From Geodermatophilus telluris (GTDB taxonomy: Bacteria; Actinomycetota; Actinomycetes; Mycobacteriales; Geodermatophilaceae): DNA of 60,054 bases. The stretch is from positions 1 through 60,054 of the forward strand of contig NZ_FMZF01000009.1 of NCBI RefSeq assembly GCF_900102745.1. The letters run 5' to 3'. Made by a program: the position numbers and the translations under genes. Below are positions 46,386-54,671 of the stretch, in pieces (position 1 is the first letter of the stretch; each line of letters starts with the position of its first letter). The notes beneath the pieces are model-generated. The model was not told the origin of the DNA, made no database searches, and worked only from the letters and a program-made list of their open reading frames with translations.

Positions 46386-47804
46386 GTGAGTGCCAGCACC
46401 GCCGCGTCCGCGGCCTACATCGTCGCCGGCCTGCTGTTCGTGCTGAGCCTGGCCGGCCTGTCGCGACACGAGACGGCCAAGGCCGGCAACGCCTACGGCA
46501 TCGCCGGCATGGCCATCGCGCTGGTCGCCACCGTCGGGCTGGCCTGGCGCGACGGCGACGTGCTCGCCGTCGGGCTGATCGCCGCCGCCATGGCCATCGG
46601 CGCGGCGATCGGGCTGTGGCGGGCGCGGATCGTCGAGATGACCGGCATGCCCGAGCTCATCGCGCTGCTGCACAGCTTCGTCGGCCTGGCCGCGGTGCTG
46701 GTCGGGTGGAACGGCTACCTGTCGGTGGAGGGCGCTGCGGCATCCGGGGCCGGCGAGGCCGAGGAGCTGGGCCTGCCGGTGGGCATCCACTCCGCCGAGG
46801 TGGCCATCGGCGTGTTCATCGGCGCGGTCACCTTCACCGGCTCGATCGTCGCCTTCCTCAAGCTGTCCGGGCGGATCACGAGCAACCCGCTGGTGCTGCC
46901 GGGGAAGAACGCGCTCAACGTCGGCGCGCTCGCCGCCTTCGCCGTCCTCACCGTCGTGTTCGTCGTGTCGCCGGGCCTGGCGGTGCTGTCGGGGCTGACC
47001 GTGCTGGCGCTCGCGCTGGGCTGGCACCTGGTCGCCTCGATCGGCGGCGGCGACATGCCGGTGGTCGTCTCGATGCTCAACAGCTACTCGGGCTGGGCGG
47101 CCGCGGCGTCGGGCTTCCTGCTCGACAACGACCTGCTGATCATCACCGGCGCGCTGGTGGGCTCCTCGGGTGCCTACCTCTCCTACATCATGTGCCAGGC
47201 GATGAACCGCTCGTTCCTGTCGGTCATCGCCGGTGGCTTCGGCAACGAGGGCAGCACGGCGGCCTCCGGGGACGTCGAGGGCGAGCACACGGAGGTCACC
47301 GCCGAGGAGGTCGCGCAACTGCTGCGCGACGCCGACTCGGTGGTCATCACCCCCGGTTACGGCATGGCGGTGGCGCACGCGCAGAACGCCGTCGCCGAGC
47401 TGACCCGGACGCTCACCGACAAGGGCGTCGAGGTCCGCTTCGGCATCCACCCGGTCGCCGGCCGCCTGCCCGGGCACATGAACGTGCTGCTGGCCGAGGC
47501 GAGGGTCCCCTACGACGTCGTCCTGGAGATGGACGAGATCAACGACGACCTCGCCACGACCGACGTCGTCCTGGTCATCGGCGCCAACGACACGGTGAAC
47601 CCGGCCGCGGCCGAGGACCCCGCCAGCCCCATTGCCGGCATGCCGGTGCTGCACGTGTGGGAGGCCGGGCACGTCGTGGTGTTCAAGCGGTCGATGAGCA
47701 CCGGGTACGCCGGCGTGCAGAACCCGCTGTTCTTCCGGGACAACACCCGGATGCTCTTCGGCGACGCCCGCGAGCGGGTGGAGGACATCCTCCGCGCGCT
47801 GTAG
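46386..47804 (+). CDS. pntB: NAD(P) transhydrogenase subunit beta
   Basis: A 472-residue membrane subunit. About nine N-terminal helices precede the NADP(H)-binding domain: [54 protein letters not shown] and [20 protein letters not shown] are domain III hallmarks. GTG 46386 begins 2 bases after pntA, so a fixed ratio is expected. Confidence 0.95.
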   Translation: MSASTAASAAYIVAGLLFVLSLAGLSRHETAKAGNAYGIAGMAIALVATVGLAWRDGDVLAVGLIAAAMAIGAAIGLWRARIVEMTGMPELIALLHSFVGLAAVLVGWNGYLSVEGAAASGAGEAEELGLPVGIHSAEVAIGVFIGAVTFTGSIVAFLKLSGRITSNPLVLPGKNALNVGALAAFAVLTVVFVVSPGLAVLSGLTVLALALGWHLVASIGGGDMPVVVSMLNSYSGWAAAASGFLLDNDLLIITGALVGSSGAYLSYIMCQAMNRSFLSVIAGGFGNEGSTAASGDVEGEHTEVTAEEVAQLLRDADSVVITPGYGMAVAHAQNAVAELTRTLTDKGVEVRFGIHPVAGRLPGHMNVLLAEARVPYDVVLEMDEINDDLATTDVVLVIGANDTVNPAAAEDPASPIAGMPVLHVWEAGHVVVFKRSMSTGYAGVQNPLFFRDNTRMLFGDARERVEDILRAL

Positions 47805-47851
47805 GCCGCTGCGGTTGCGCTCCCGGCGGCGGGGGCGCGACGGTTGCCGTC

Positions 47852-48289
47852 GTGGACCCCTTCCGCCTCGGCATGCCGAAGATCCCCGGCTTCACCGAGC
47901 TGCTGACCGCGCTGCAGGCGCAGACCGAGGCGCTCGCGCAGCTGCCGCGCACGCTGACCGAGCTCAACGGCGCGGTCCGCGAGCTGATCGCGGCGACGTC
48001 GACGGCGACGTCGGCGATCTCCTCGGCGCAGCGCACCGCCGAGCGGCTGGAGACGCTGGTCGGGGAGCTGGAGGAGCCGGTGCGGGCGCTCAAGCCCGGG
48101 CTGGAGCGGGTGGGCCGGGTGCTCGACGACCCGGCGGTGGACGCGGTGCCCGACATCATCCGCACCATCGACGAGGACCTCATGCCGATGATCGCCACGA
48201 TCCGCCAGGCGCAGTCGCGGGTCGCCGGGGTGACCGGCATCCTGCGCCGCCGCGCCCGTCCCGAGGGTGAGGCCGACGACCTCGGCTAG
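47852..48289 (+). CDS. Small coiled-coil protein, unknown
   Basis: A 145-residue amphipathic-helical protein. VDPFRLGMPKIPGFTELLTA and long Ala/Thr/Glu/Arg helices (TATSAISSAQRTAERLETLV) suggest an elongated coiled coil, without a membrane segment. No family motif is recognised. It follows pntB by 47 bases on the same strand but probably has its own promoter. Confidence 0.65.
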   Translation: MDPFRLGMPKIPGFTELLTALQAQTEALAQLPRTLTELNGAVRELIAATSTATSAISSAQRTAERLETLVGELEEPVRALKPGLERVGRVLDDPAVDAVPDIIRTIDEDLMPMIATIRQAQSRVAGVTGILRRRARPEGEADDLG

Positions 48290-48457
48290 GGCTCCCCGTC
48301 CGCGACCGCTCGTGTCCCTGGAGGCGGCTCTGCGGACGGTGACGGGATCCGAGGTGCTGCCCGAGCCGCCGTCACGGCTCGCGAGGAGCCCGGTCCCGGC
48401 CGTGATCTCGCTCGTCACGGGCAGACACCGCGGGTCGCGCGCCGTGAGACTGACGGG

Positions 48458-49351
48458 ATGGCCAGGTCGTCCCCGCGCATCCCCGGGTTCTCCAGCGATG
48501 ACGCCCGCGCCCGGTTCCTGGCGGTGTACGACCGGGTCCTGCACCGGCTCTGGCCGGTACCGGTGCAGGCCGAGGACATCGCGACCAGCGCGGGCACCGT
48601 CCGCATCTACCGGGCCGGCCCCGACGGGGAGGATCCGTACGTCCTGCTGCCGATGGGTGGTTGGAACGCGCTGGCCTGGCACCGGTGGATGGGGCGCTTC
48701 GGTGGCCGTTCGGTCATCGCGGTGGACCCGTTCGGGGAAGCCGGGCACTCGGTGCAGACCCGGCCGGTGACCAGCCGCGACGGGCAGGCCGGGTGGGTCG
48801 AGGAGCTGCTCGCCGGCATCGGCGCCCAGCGGGCGCACCTGGTGGGGGCGTCCTGGGGTGGCTACCTCGCCGTCGAGCACGAGTTGCGCCACCCCGGCCG
48901 GGTCGCGGCGATCACCCTCGTCGAGCCGGCCGGGCTGAGCACACTGCCGTGGCGGTTCTGGCTGTGGCTGGTCCCCAGCGGCCTGGCCGCCCTGCTGCTA
49001 CCGGCTCCGCTGCGCCGGTGGGCAGCCCGCCGGCTGCCCAACGCCACCCTGGCCGAGGACGAGCTCCTCACGGTGGTGCGCGCCTCGCTGAGGTACCGGC
49101 GCCCGGACAACCAGACGGTGGTGTTCACCGATCAGGAGCTTGCCGGCGTCCACGTGCCGGTGCAGGCGCTCTTCGGTAGCCGCAGCCCGCTGCGTCCCGT
49201 CGGCGTCGACCGGCTGCGCGCCGCGGTGCCGGGCTGGCGGGTCGAGGTCGTTGCCGGTGCCGGTCACACCCTGGTCATGGATGCCGAGGACCAGGTGATC
49301 GACCGCGTCCTCGCCTTCCCCCGGCCAGCCCCCGCCGGAGAGGGGTCCTGA
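48458..49351 (+). CDS. Alpha/beta hydrolase
   Basis: A 297-residue hydrolase. HLVGASWGGYLAVEHELRHP has nucleophile Ser in GASWG, and VVAGAGHTLVMDAEDQ has the catalytic His near residue 268; an Asp of the triad is likely at the FGSRSP strand end. It resembles esterase or dienelactone-type enzymes. ATG 48458 is the start. Substrate unknown. Confidence 0.85.
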   Translation: MARSSPRIPGFSSDDARARFLAVYDRVLHRLWPVPVQAEDIATSAGTVRIYRAGPDGEDPYVLLPMGGWNALAWHRWMGRFGGRSVIAVDPFGEAGHSVQTRPVTSRDGQAGWVEELLAGIGAQRAHLVGASWGGYLAVEHELRHPGRVAAITLVEPAGLSTLPWRFWLWLVPSGLAALLLPAPLRRWAARRLPNATLAEDELLTVVRASLRYRRPDNQTVVFTDQELAGVHVPVQALFGSRSPLRPVGVDRLRAAVPGWRVEVVAGAGHTLVMDAEDQVIDRVLAFPRPAPAGEGS

Positions 49352-49384
49352 CCGCCAGCGAGCAGAGGTCCGACGCGCTGCGGC

Positions 49385-49413
49385 AGGACGCCCCGCCCGG
49401 GAGGGACGGTCCT
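49385..49413. terminator. Imperfect GC stem-loop between convergent genes
   Basis: AGGACGCCCCGCCC and GGGAGGGACGGTCCT form an imperfect hairpin between the hydrolase stop and the VOC gene stop. The pairing has mismatches, so termination is only probable. Confidence 0.4.
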
Positions 49414-49434
49414 CGCCACCACACGGCCCTGGAC

Positions 49435-49461
49435 GGGCCGCTCAGGGACACCGGCGTCACC
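49435..49461 (-). repeat. Dispersed ~30-bp motif, copy A
   Basis: GGGCCGCTCAGGGACACCGG and a GTCACC tail resemble copies B (50116) and C (50902). The motif is in noncoding or gene-end DNA and its meaning is unknown. Confidence 0.4.
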
Positions 49462-49489
49462 GGGCGCGCAGATCCTCCCCAGGACAGAC

Positions 49490-49879
49490 CTAGGCGGGCG
49501 GAGCGAAGAACTCGAGCGGGAGGCCATCGGGGTCCCGGAACGAGAGGCCGAGGCCGTAGCCGGCCTCCACGATGCCGCCGTGGCGGATCCCGAGCTCGTC
49601 GAGGCGGGCGGCCCACTGCGCCAGCTCGGCCTTGTCGGCGCACGCGAAGGAGAGGTGGTCGAGGCCCGGTCGACGCTCGTCGAACGGGACGTCGTCGCGG
49701 CCGTCCGGGAACTGGTGCAGGCCGACGAGCGTGTCGCCCAGCGCCCACACGACGTGCCGGAACGGACCGGTGTCCTCGTCCAGGACCGGCTCAGCGCCGA
49801 ACAACTGCCGGTACCAGGGCACGCTCCGCTCGAGGTCGGTGACCGTGAGCGCGACGTGGGCGATGCGGGGGAACGACAT
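49490..49879 (-). CDS. VOC-family protein (glyoxalase/dioxygenase fold)
   Basis: A 129-residue single VOC unit: IAHVALTVTDLERSVPWYRQ begins it, LDHLSFACADKAELAQWAAR is the second beta-alpha module and LGLSFRDPDGLPLEFFAPP ends it. Metal ligands His8, His72 and Glu124 are at family positions by approximate alignment. Substrate unknown. It is convergent with the hydrolase. Confidence 0.85.
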   Translation of the reverse strand: MSFPRIAHVALTVTDLERSVPWYRQLFGAEPVLDEDTGPFRHVVWALGDTLVGLHQFPDGRDDVPFDERRPGLDHLSFACADKAELAQWAARLDELGIRHGGIVEAGYGLGLSFRDPDGLPLEFFAPPA

Positions 49880-50207
49880 GGTGGAGCCTCTCCAGGCTGG
49901 AACCTCCCCGGCGAAGGTCGTCCTGCATCGTGTGGAGTCCAGGTCGACGCGTCAAGGGCCGCGTCCCCCGGACCCAGCAGCCCCTCCGCCTGGACCTGCT
50001 GCTCGACCGCAGACGGCTCCGGTTGTCCTCGGGTCGGGTCGTGCGACCGCCCTGGCGACCGGAGCCCAACGGCAGGCCACCGACCAGGCGACTGACGCGC
50101 CCGGTGTCCCTGCGTGGGCCGCTCCAGGACACTCGACGGACCGACGGATCCTCCGTACGGACACTCCTGGCGACGCGCCGCACGCTCTGCGGCGGAGGGG
50201 AGCCCTG
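49880..50207. other. Intergenic stretch between VOC gene and membrane protein gene
   Basis: 328 bases without a convincing gene. It contains copy B of the dispersed motif at 50116-50140 and the GGAGGGG ribosome site of the next gene. No promoter hexamers are clear. Confidence 0.5.
50116..50140 (-). repeat. Dispersed ~30-bp motif, copy B
   Basis: GGGCCGCTCCAGGACACTCG followed by ACGGA matches copies A and C at most positions. Confidence 0.4.
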
Positions 50208-50942
50208 GTGTCGAGGATCTCGAGGGTGTGGGTGGCCACCACGCTGATGGCGTCCGGGGGCCTTCTGTACGCCGCGTCCTGGCAGCGCTGGGCCGGTGCG
50301 TGCCCATGGCGCGGAAACCAGGAGATCCAGCGGTGCGAGACCCGGATGGACCACCTCTACGACTTCCTCCCACCCCAGGAGCCGTGGACGCCCGTGGGGC
50401 CGGCCGCACAGCTGGCCGGTGCGTCGCTGCTCGTCCTGGCGATCGCGCTCCTGCCCCTGCCCTGGGCTCTGACCGGACGAAGGCCGGAGCTTCCTTCCGT
50501 CGTGGTCCTCCTCGCGACCGTGCTGAGCGTGACGGGCGTCGGACTAGCGGCCCTGCGCTCGGGTCTCGAGGGCGCCGTGGTCGGCCCCGTGGGCTCGAGC
50601 GTCACCATCTGGCTGTGGGTCTTGGTACCGCCGCTCCTGTTCGCGGGCGTTGCGGTGTCCTCCCGCGGCTGGGCGAGCCGTGTGGCGGCGGTGCTGCTGA
50701 TCCTGGCGTCACCGCTCGTCGCCTTCTTCACCTACGCGATCGGTCCCTGGGACGCCCAGCCGTGGTGGGAGGCGATCTCGGGTCTGCTGACGTGCGGAGC
50801 GGGGGCGTGCGTGCTCGTGGAGGCGATACGTCGACCGACCCGGCGTCGAGACGCAGCTGCCGAGACGGCAGTCGTGAGCCGGGTCCAGACGCGCCCGTGG
50901 TGGGCCGCTCGAGGACACCGGACGGAGTCACGGCACGGGTGA
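50208..50942 (+). CDS. Four-helix membrane protein, unknown
   Basis: A ~244-residue integral membrane protein. Helices lie near residues 8-24, 72-92, 102-120, 135-155 and 158-180. The first loop has a Cys pair (GACPWRGNQEIQRCE). GTG 50208 follows GGAGGGG. The 3' end overlaps the convergent DUF4334 gene by 15 bases and contains the dispersed motif copy C. No known domain is recognised. Confidence 0.6.
   Translation: MSRISRVWVATTLMASGGLLYAASWQRWAGACPWRGNQEIQRCETRMDHLYDFLPPQEPWTPVGPAAQLAGASLLVLAIALLPLPWALTGRRPELPSVVVLLATVLSVTGVGLAALRSGLEGAVVGPVGSSVTIWLWVLVPPLLFAGVAVSSRGWASRVAAVLLILASPLVAFFTYAIGPWDAQPWWEAISGLLTCGAGACVLVEAIRRPTRRRDAAAETAVVSRVQTRPWWAARGHRTESRHG
50902..50931 (-). repeat. Dispersed ~30-bp motif, copy C
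   Basis: GGGCCGCTCGAGGACACCGG then ACGGAGTCAC lies at the overlapped ends of two convergent genes and is the longest copy. See copies A and B. Confidence 0.4.
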
Positions 50943-51503
50943 TCCGGAGGCCGACCTCGGCTGGGCTCGCTCCAGGACGAAGGCGAAGGGGACGTCCAGG
51001 CCGCGCGCGTCCATGAGCCCGAGCAGCACGTCCGGGGCGACCTGCCGGAAGACGTCGACCACCGGCAGCCGGTCGTAGACCAGCGCGGCGGTGGGCACGC
51101 CCCGGTGCTCGACGGTCCGCAGCCGCGCCGCGGGGCGCCGGGTGGTGAGCAGCGGCCGGACCGCGGCGAAGGCCAGGCGGGCCGCGCGGCTGCGGGCCAC
51201 GCCCGGGGCGCGCACCACCAGGCCCAGCGGCGCGACCGCCGGCTGCACCGGCCGCGGCCGGCCGGCGCGGTCGCGGAAGAGCAGCGGGTGCACCGTGTCG
51301 GCGTCGACCACCTCCTTGCCCCACCAGCGGTACGCGGTGAGCAGGCCGTCCAGGGGCGAGCCGGTGGGCAGCTCGGCGCCGCGCCAGCGGCCGGTCAGCG
51401 CGGCGACGGCGACGCCGGGCAGCCGGTCGGCGAAGGCCAGGAGGTCGGCCGCGGCGACCCCGCCGCGGTGGCGATCCAGCCACCGGACCGCCTCGGCGCT
51501 CAC
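50928..51503 (-). CDS. GXWXG / DUF4334 family protein
   Basis: A ~191-residue protein. ALTGRWRGAELPTGSPLDGL holds the GXWXG motif near residue 40. LTAYRWWGKEVVDADTVHPL and ALVYDRLPVVDVFRQVAPDV define DUF4334, which usually follows GXWXG. The function is unknown. GTG 51503 overlaps the stop of the pentapeptide-repeat gene by 4 bases. Confidence 0.8.
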   Translation of the reverse strand: MSAEAVRWLDRHRGGVAAADLLAFADRLPGVAVAALTGRWRGAELPTGSPLDGLLTAYRWWGKEVVDADTVHPLLFRDRAGRPRPVQPAVAPLGLVVRAPGVARSRAARLAFAAVRPLLTTRRPAARLRTVEHRGVPTAALVYDRLPVVDVFRQVAPDVLLGLMDARGLDVPFAFVLERAQPRSASGSPVP

Positions 51504-52339
51504 CGCGAGCCCCAGTGCGGCGGGTGCTCCAGGCCGGCGGGCAGGCGGGTGGCGGCGTCCCCGCGGGCGGCGGCCACCTGCGGCCGCGTGAGGAACAGGG
51601 CGCCGGAGAGGTCGGCGCCGCGCACGTCGGCGGCGCGCAGGTCCGCGCCGAGCAGGTCGGTGCGGTGGAGGTCCGTGCCCCGCAGGTCGGCACCGATCAG
51701 GTACGCCCCGCGGAGGCCGGCAGCCCGCAGCCGGGTGCGCCGCAGGTCCGCGCCGACGAGGTCGGCACCCCGCCGGTCCCGCCCCCGCGGCCGCACGCCC
51801 GAGCGCGCCAGCTCGCTCACCGAGGTCAGCAGCGCGCCGGCCTCCTGCCGCAGCGCGGCCGTGTCGACGGCGGCCAGCTCCGGCGGCGCCCCGGCGGTCA
51901 GCGCCTCGGTGCGGTCGCGGGCGGCGGCGAGCTCCCGGCGCAGCGGCGCGGCCTCGGCGAGGGCCAGCGCCTCGGTGAGGTACCAGAGCAGTTCGTGCAG
52001 CTGCCGCTGGACGCCGAAGGCCGCGAACACCGCCGCCGCCCGCTCCCGGTCCGCCCGCCAGTCCGCGGCGCCGCCGAAGGTCACCTGCACGGTCTGCTGG
52101 CCGGCGCCGAAGCAGTCGAACACCGTGCAGCCGGGGAAGCCGCGCTCGCGCAGCTGCGCGTGGATGCCGCAGCGGTCGTCGCCGGCCAGGTGCGGGCAGG
52201 CGTGCCCGGCCGGCTTGTCGATCGCGAAGTCGGCCGAGGCGGCGAACGCCGGTGCCACGCAGCACAGCCCGGCGCAGCGGGCGCAGTCGGCCCGCAGCCG
52301 CGCGCGGGCGTCGGCAGCGGGGTCGGCGGCAGCGGTCAC
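51500..52339 (-). CDS. Cys-cluster (YkgJ-like) plus pentapeptide-repeat protein
   Basis: This ~279-residue protein joins two parts. The N-terminus has eight cysteines (C19, C22, C26, C27, C48, C57, C71, C76), with RADCARCAGLCCVAP and ERGFPGCTVFDC; this resembles YkgJ-type metal-binding clusters. The C-terminus (~195-260) has pentapeptide repeats (GADLVGADLRRTRLRAA-type A(D/N)LxG). The link is unusual. GTG 52339 is the preferred start. It is co-translated with the DUF4334 gene. Confidence 0.72.
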   Translation of the reverse strand: MTAAADPAADARARLRADCARCAGLCCVAPAFAASADFAIDKPAGHACPHLAGDDRCGIHAQLRERGFPGCTVFDCFGAGQQTVQVTFGGAADWRADRERAAAVFAAFGVQRQLHELLWYLTEALALAEAAPLRRELAAARDRTEALTAGAPPELAAVDTAALRQEAGALLTSVSELARSGVRPRGRDRRGADLVGADLRRTRLRAAGLRGAYLIGADLRGTDLHRTDLLGADLRAADVRGADLSGALFLTRPQVAAARGDAATRLPAGLEHPPHWGSR

Positions 52340-52358
52340 GGGGGCCCATGATGCCCGG

Positions 52359-52742
52359 GTGGACGTGCTCAGCAGCCGGGTCCTGCTCCGCACCGCCGAC
52401 CCGGTGCGGTCGCAGGCGTTCTACCGCGACGTCCTGGGCCTGGCGGTGTACCGCGAGTTCGGCCCGCCGGAGCACCCCGGCGTCGTCTTCTTCCTGGGCA
52501 ACGGCCTGCTCGAGGTCTCCGGTGGCGGGAGCACGCCGCCGCGCGGCCTCGCGCTGTGGGTGCAGGTGCGCGACCTCGCCGCGGAGGTCGCGCGGCTGGC
52601 GGAGGCCGGCGTCCCGGTCGTCGAGGAGCCCCGGCGGCAGCCCTGGGGCCTGCTCGAGGCGGTGCTCGCCGACCCCGACGGCGTGCAGCTCGTGCTGGTC
52701 GAGGTGCCCGCCGACCACCCGCTGCGCCGCGACCAGCGCTAG
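52359..52742 (+). CDS. VOC-family protein (glyoxalase-like)
   Basis: A 127-residue VOC protein: SSRVLLRTADPVRSQAFYRD and LGLAVYREFGPPEHPGVVFF begin it, LLEAVLADPDGVQLVLVEVP ends it. GTG 52359 is 20 bases from the divergent Cys-cluster gene. Its TAG shares CTA/TAG bases with the stop of the convergent gene at 52739. Confidence 0.82.
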   Translation: MDVLSSRVLLRTADPVRSQAFYRDVLGLAVYREFGPPEHPGVVFFLGNGLLEVSGGGSTPPRGLALWVQVRDLAAEVARLAEAGVPVVEEPRRQPWGLLEAVLADPDGVQLVLVEVPADHPLRRDQR

Positions 52743-53140
52743 GCGGTCCCGGCCGGCGGGGAGGGGTCGGTGGGCGAGCGGCGCAGCACGTCCCCGAAGG
52801 ACTGCTCCAGCCGCGCCCAGGTCCGGCTCCACTCCTCGATCGGCTCGAGCACCCGCTCGAAGACGGCGAGCTGCTCGTCGAAGGCCTGCAGCTGCCCGAT
52901 CAGGCCGGCGATGAGCTGCCGCTGCCCCCGCACCTGCGAGGCCACCGCCCCCACCTGCGCCGCCGACATCGCCCCGGGCGGGGAGGGCAGCCGGGGCAGC
53001 GACAGCCCCGCCGGGACGGCACCGGAGGCCAGCCCCCGCGCCCGGTCGGTGAAGCCGCGCAGCTGGGTGACGAACTCCTCGACCGACCGGCTGACCAGGT
53101 TGCCCTGCCCCGACCTCGCGGCGTCGTCCTGCTCGCTCAT
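52739..53140 (-). CDS. Helical protein of unknown function, 133 aa
   Basis: The protein starts MSEQDDAARSGQGNLVSRSV and is helical throughout, with a Pro/Gly-rich middle. VRGQRQLIAGLIGQLQAFDE and VLEPIEEWSRTWARLEQSFG look like a four-helix coiled coil. No family is recognised. Confidence 0.6.
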   Translation of the reverse strand: MSEQDDAARSGQGNLVSRSVEEFVTQLRGFTDRARGLASGAVPAGLSLPRLPSPPGAMSAAQVGAVASQVRGQRQLIAGLIGQLQAFDEQLAVFERVLEPIEEWSRTWARLEQSFGDVLRRSPTDPSPPAGTA

Positions 53141-53173
53141 GGCCCCAGTCTGGCCGCGCCGTCCCGTCCCCGC

Positions 53174-53902
53174 TCAGCTCCCCGTCAGCGCCCGCAGCGT
53201 CTCGGCGTTGCGGACGGCGTGCCCGTGCCCGTCGTTGTTGAAGTAGGCGTACACGTCGCGCCCGGAGGCCGCCCACTCCCCCACCCGGTCGGCCCACCAG
53301 CGCAGGTCGTCGTCGGAGTAGGAGCCCGCGTACAGCCAGGTGTCGTCGGGGCCGTGCAGCCGGACGTAGACGAACGGCGCGGTGGCCCGCAGCACGCAGG
53401 GCAGGCCGGCGCCGCTGGTCACGCAGTAGGCCGCGCCGTGCCGCTCGAGCAGCGCGAAGACCTCCTCGACGTGCCAGCTCGGGTGGCGGAACTCCACGGC
53501 GACCTGCACCCACCCGGGCAGCAGGGACAGGAAGTACTCCAGCCGGGCGTCGTCGCGGGCCGCGGCCGGGTGCAGCTGCACCAGCAGCACGGCCCGCCGT
53601 CCGTCCAGCTCGTGCCAGGCCGCCGTGATCCGCTCGACCCAGGCCTCCGGGGCGTAGAGCCGCTTGGCGTGGGTCAGGCCGCGCGGCGCCTTGACCGACA
53701 GCCGGAAGTGCTCGGGCAGCCGGTCGCGCCACCCGGCGAAGGTCGCCGTCCGCGGCCAGCGGTAGAAGCTGGCGTTGAGCTCCACGGTGCCGAACCGGCG
53801 CACGTAGTGGGCCAGCCGCTCGCGGGACGGCGTCCCCGGCGGGTAGAGGACGCCGTCCCAGTGGTCGTAGCTCCAGCCCGAGGTGCCGACGTGGACGGTC
53901 AC
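53174..53902 (-). CDS. DUF72 (YecE) TIM-barrel family protein
   Basis: A 242-residue DUF72 protein: VHVGTSGWSYDHWDGVLYPP, TVELNASFYRWPR, FRLSVKAPRGLTHAKRL and VEFRHPSW are its recurring motifs, and VYAYFNNDGHGHAVRNA ends it. The family has a TIM-barrel fold and unproven role, perhaps in nucleotide or Fe-S-related repair. ATG or GTG near 53902 starts it. Confidence 0.9.
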   Translation of the reverse strand: MTVHVGTSGWSYDHWDGVLYPPGTPSRERLAHYVRRFGTVELNASFYRWPRTATFAGWRDRLPEHFRLSVKAPRGLTHAKRLYAPEAWVERITAAWHELDGRRAVLLVQLHPAAARDDARLEYFLSLLPGWVQVAVEFRHPSWHVEEVFALLERHGAAYCVTSGAGLPCVLRATAPFVYVRLHGPDDTWLYAGSYSDDDLRWWADRVGEWAASGRDVYAYFNNDGHGHAVRNAETLRALTGS

Positions 53903-53927
53903 GGCCCGGCGACCGCCCGCGGCCGCC

Positions 53928-54590
53928 TCAGGGCAGCCGCCAGACCGTCGTGCGGCGGGTGCCCGGCCCCTCGGTCTCGGGGACGTCGAGCACGGTCACC
54001 GGCTCGAGCCGCTCGTGGGGCAGGTAGGGCCGGCCGGGGTCGCCGACGAGCACCTCGACGCCGCGGGCGCGCGCCCGGTCGAGGAAGGGCAGCACCCGCT
54101 CGGTCATCTCCCGGTCGTAGCAGACGTCGCCGGCCAGGACGACGTCGACGGCGGGCGGCTCCCGGTCGAGGACGTCGCCGGTCACGCCGATGCCGGTGAC
54201 GCCGTTGAGCCCGGCGTTGACGCCGACGGCCGCCCGGGAGAACGGGTCGACGTCGCTGGCCAGCACCGACCGGGCGCCGGCGAGGACGGCCGCGACGGCC
54301 ACCAGCCCGCTGCCGGAGCCGAGGTCGAGCACCGCGCGGCCGGCCACGAGGGCGGGGTCGTCGAGGACGGCGCGGGCCAGCGCCTGCCCGCCCGGCCAGG
54401 CCGCCGCCCAGAACGGCGGGGCGTCACCCGCGCCGAGGGGCGCGTCCTCCATCGCCTCCCACAGGGCGACGACGTCGTCGGCGACGTGCAGCCGCACCTC
54501 CGGGACGAGCGAGGGCCGGCGCACCTGCGTGTGCGCGCGGACGAATCCCGCGGGCACCACGCGGGTGGCCGGCCCTCGCTGTGTCGTCAC
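53928..54590 (-). CDS. Class I methyltransferase (ETF-beta lysine methyltransferase-like)
   Basis: A 220-residue SAM enzyme: VPEVRLHVADDVVALWEAME, PFWAAAWPGGQALARAVLDD and VLDLGSGSGLVAVAAVLAGA are shared with the METTL20-like/Nnt1 group. DVVLAGDVCYDREM is the acceptor-side motif. It may methylate a protein lysine, for instance on ETF. GTG 54590 is near the family start. Target not testable by sequence alone. Confidence 0.8.
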   Translation of the reverse strand: MTTQRGPATRVVPAGFVRAHTQVRRPSLVPEVRLHVADDVVALWEAMEDAPLGAGDAPPFWAAAWPGGQALARAVLDDPALVAGRAVLDLGSGSGLVAVAAVLAGARSVLASDVDPFSRAAVGVNAGLNGVTGIGVTGDVLDREPPAVDVVLAGDVCYDREMTERVLPFLDRARARGVEVLVGDPGRPYLPHERLEPVTVLDVPETEGPGTRRTTVWRLP

Positions 54591-54671
54591 GCCCCCAGTG
54601 TCGCTGCGTGCCGGAACGGCTCCGGTGCAGGGGCCCGCGCCGAGCGGAGCGAGGGGGGCACCGGGGTCCTT

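Noticed and set aside
48290..48457. Small gene between the coiled-coil gene and the hydrolase
   Set aside because: Open frames exist on both strands but without ribosome sites, typical codon pattern or motif.
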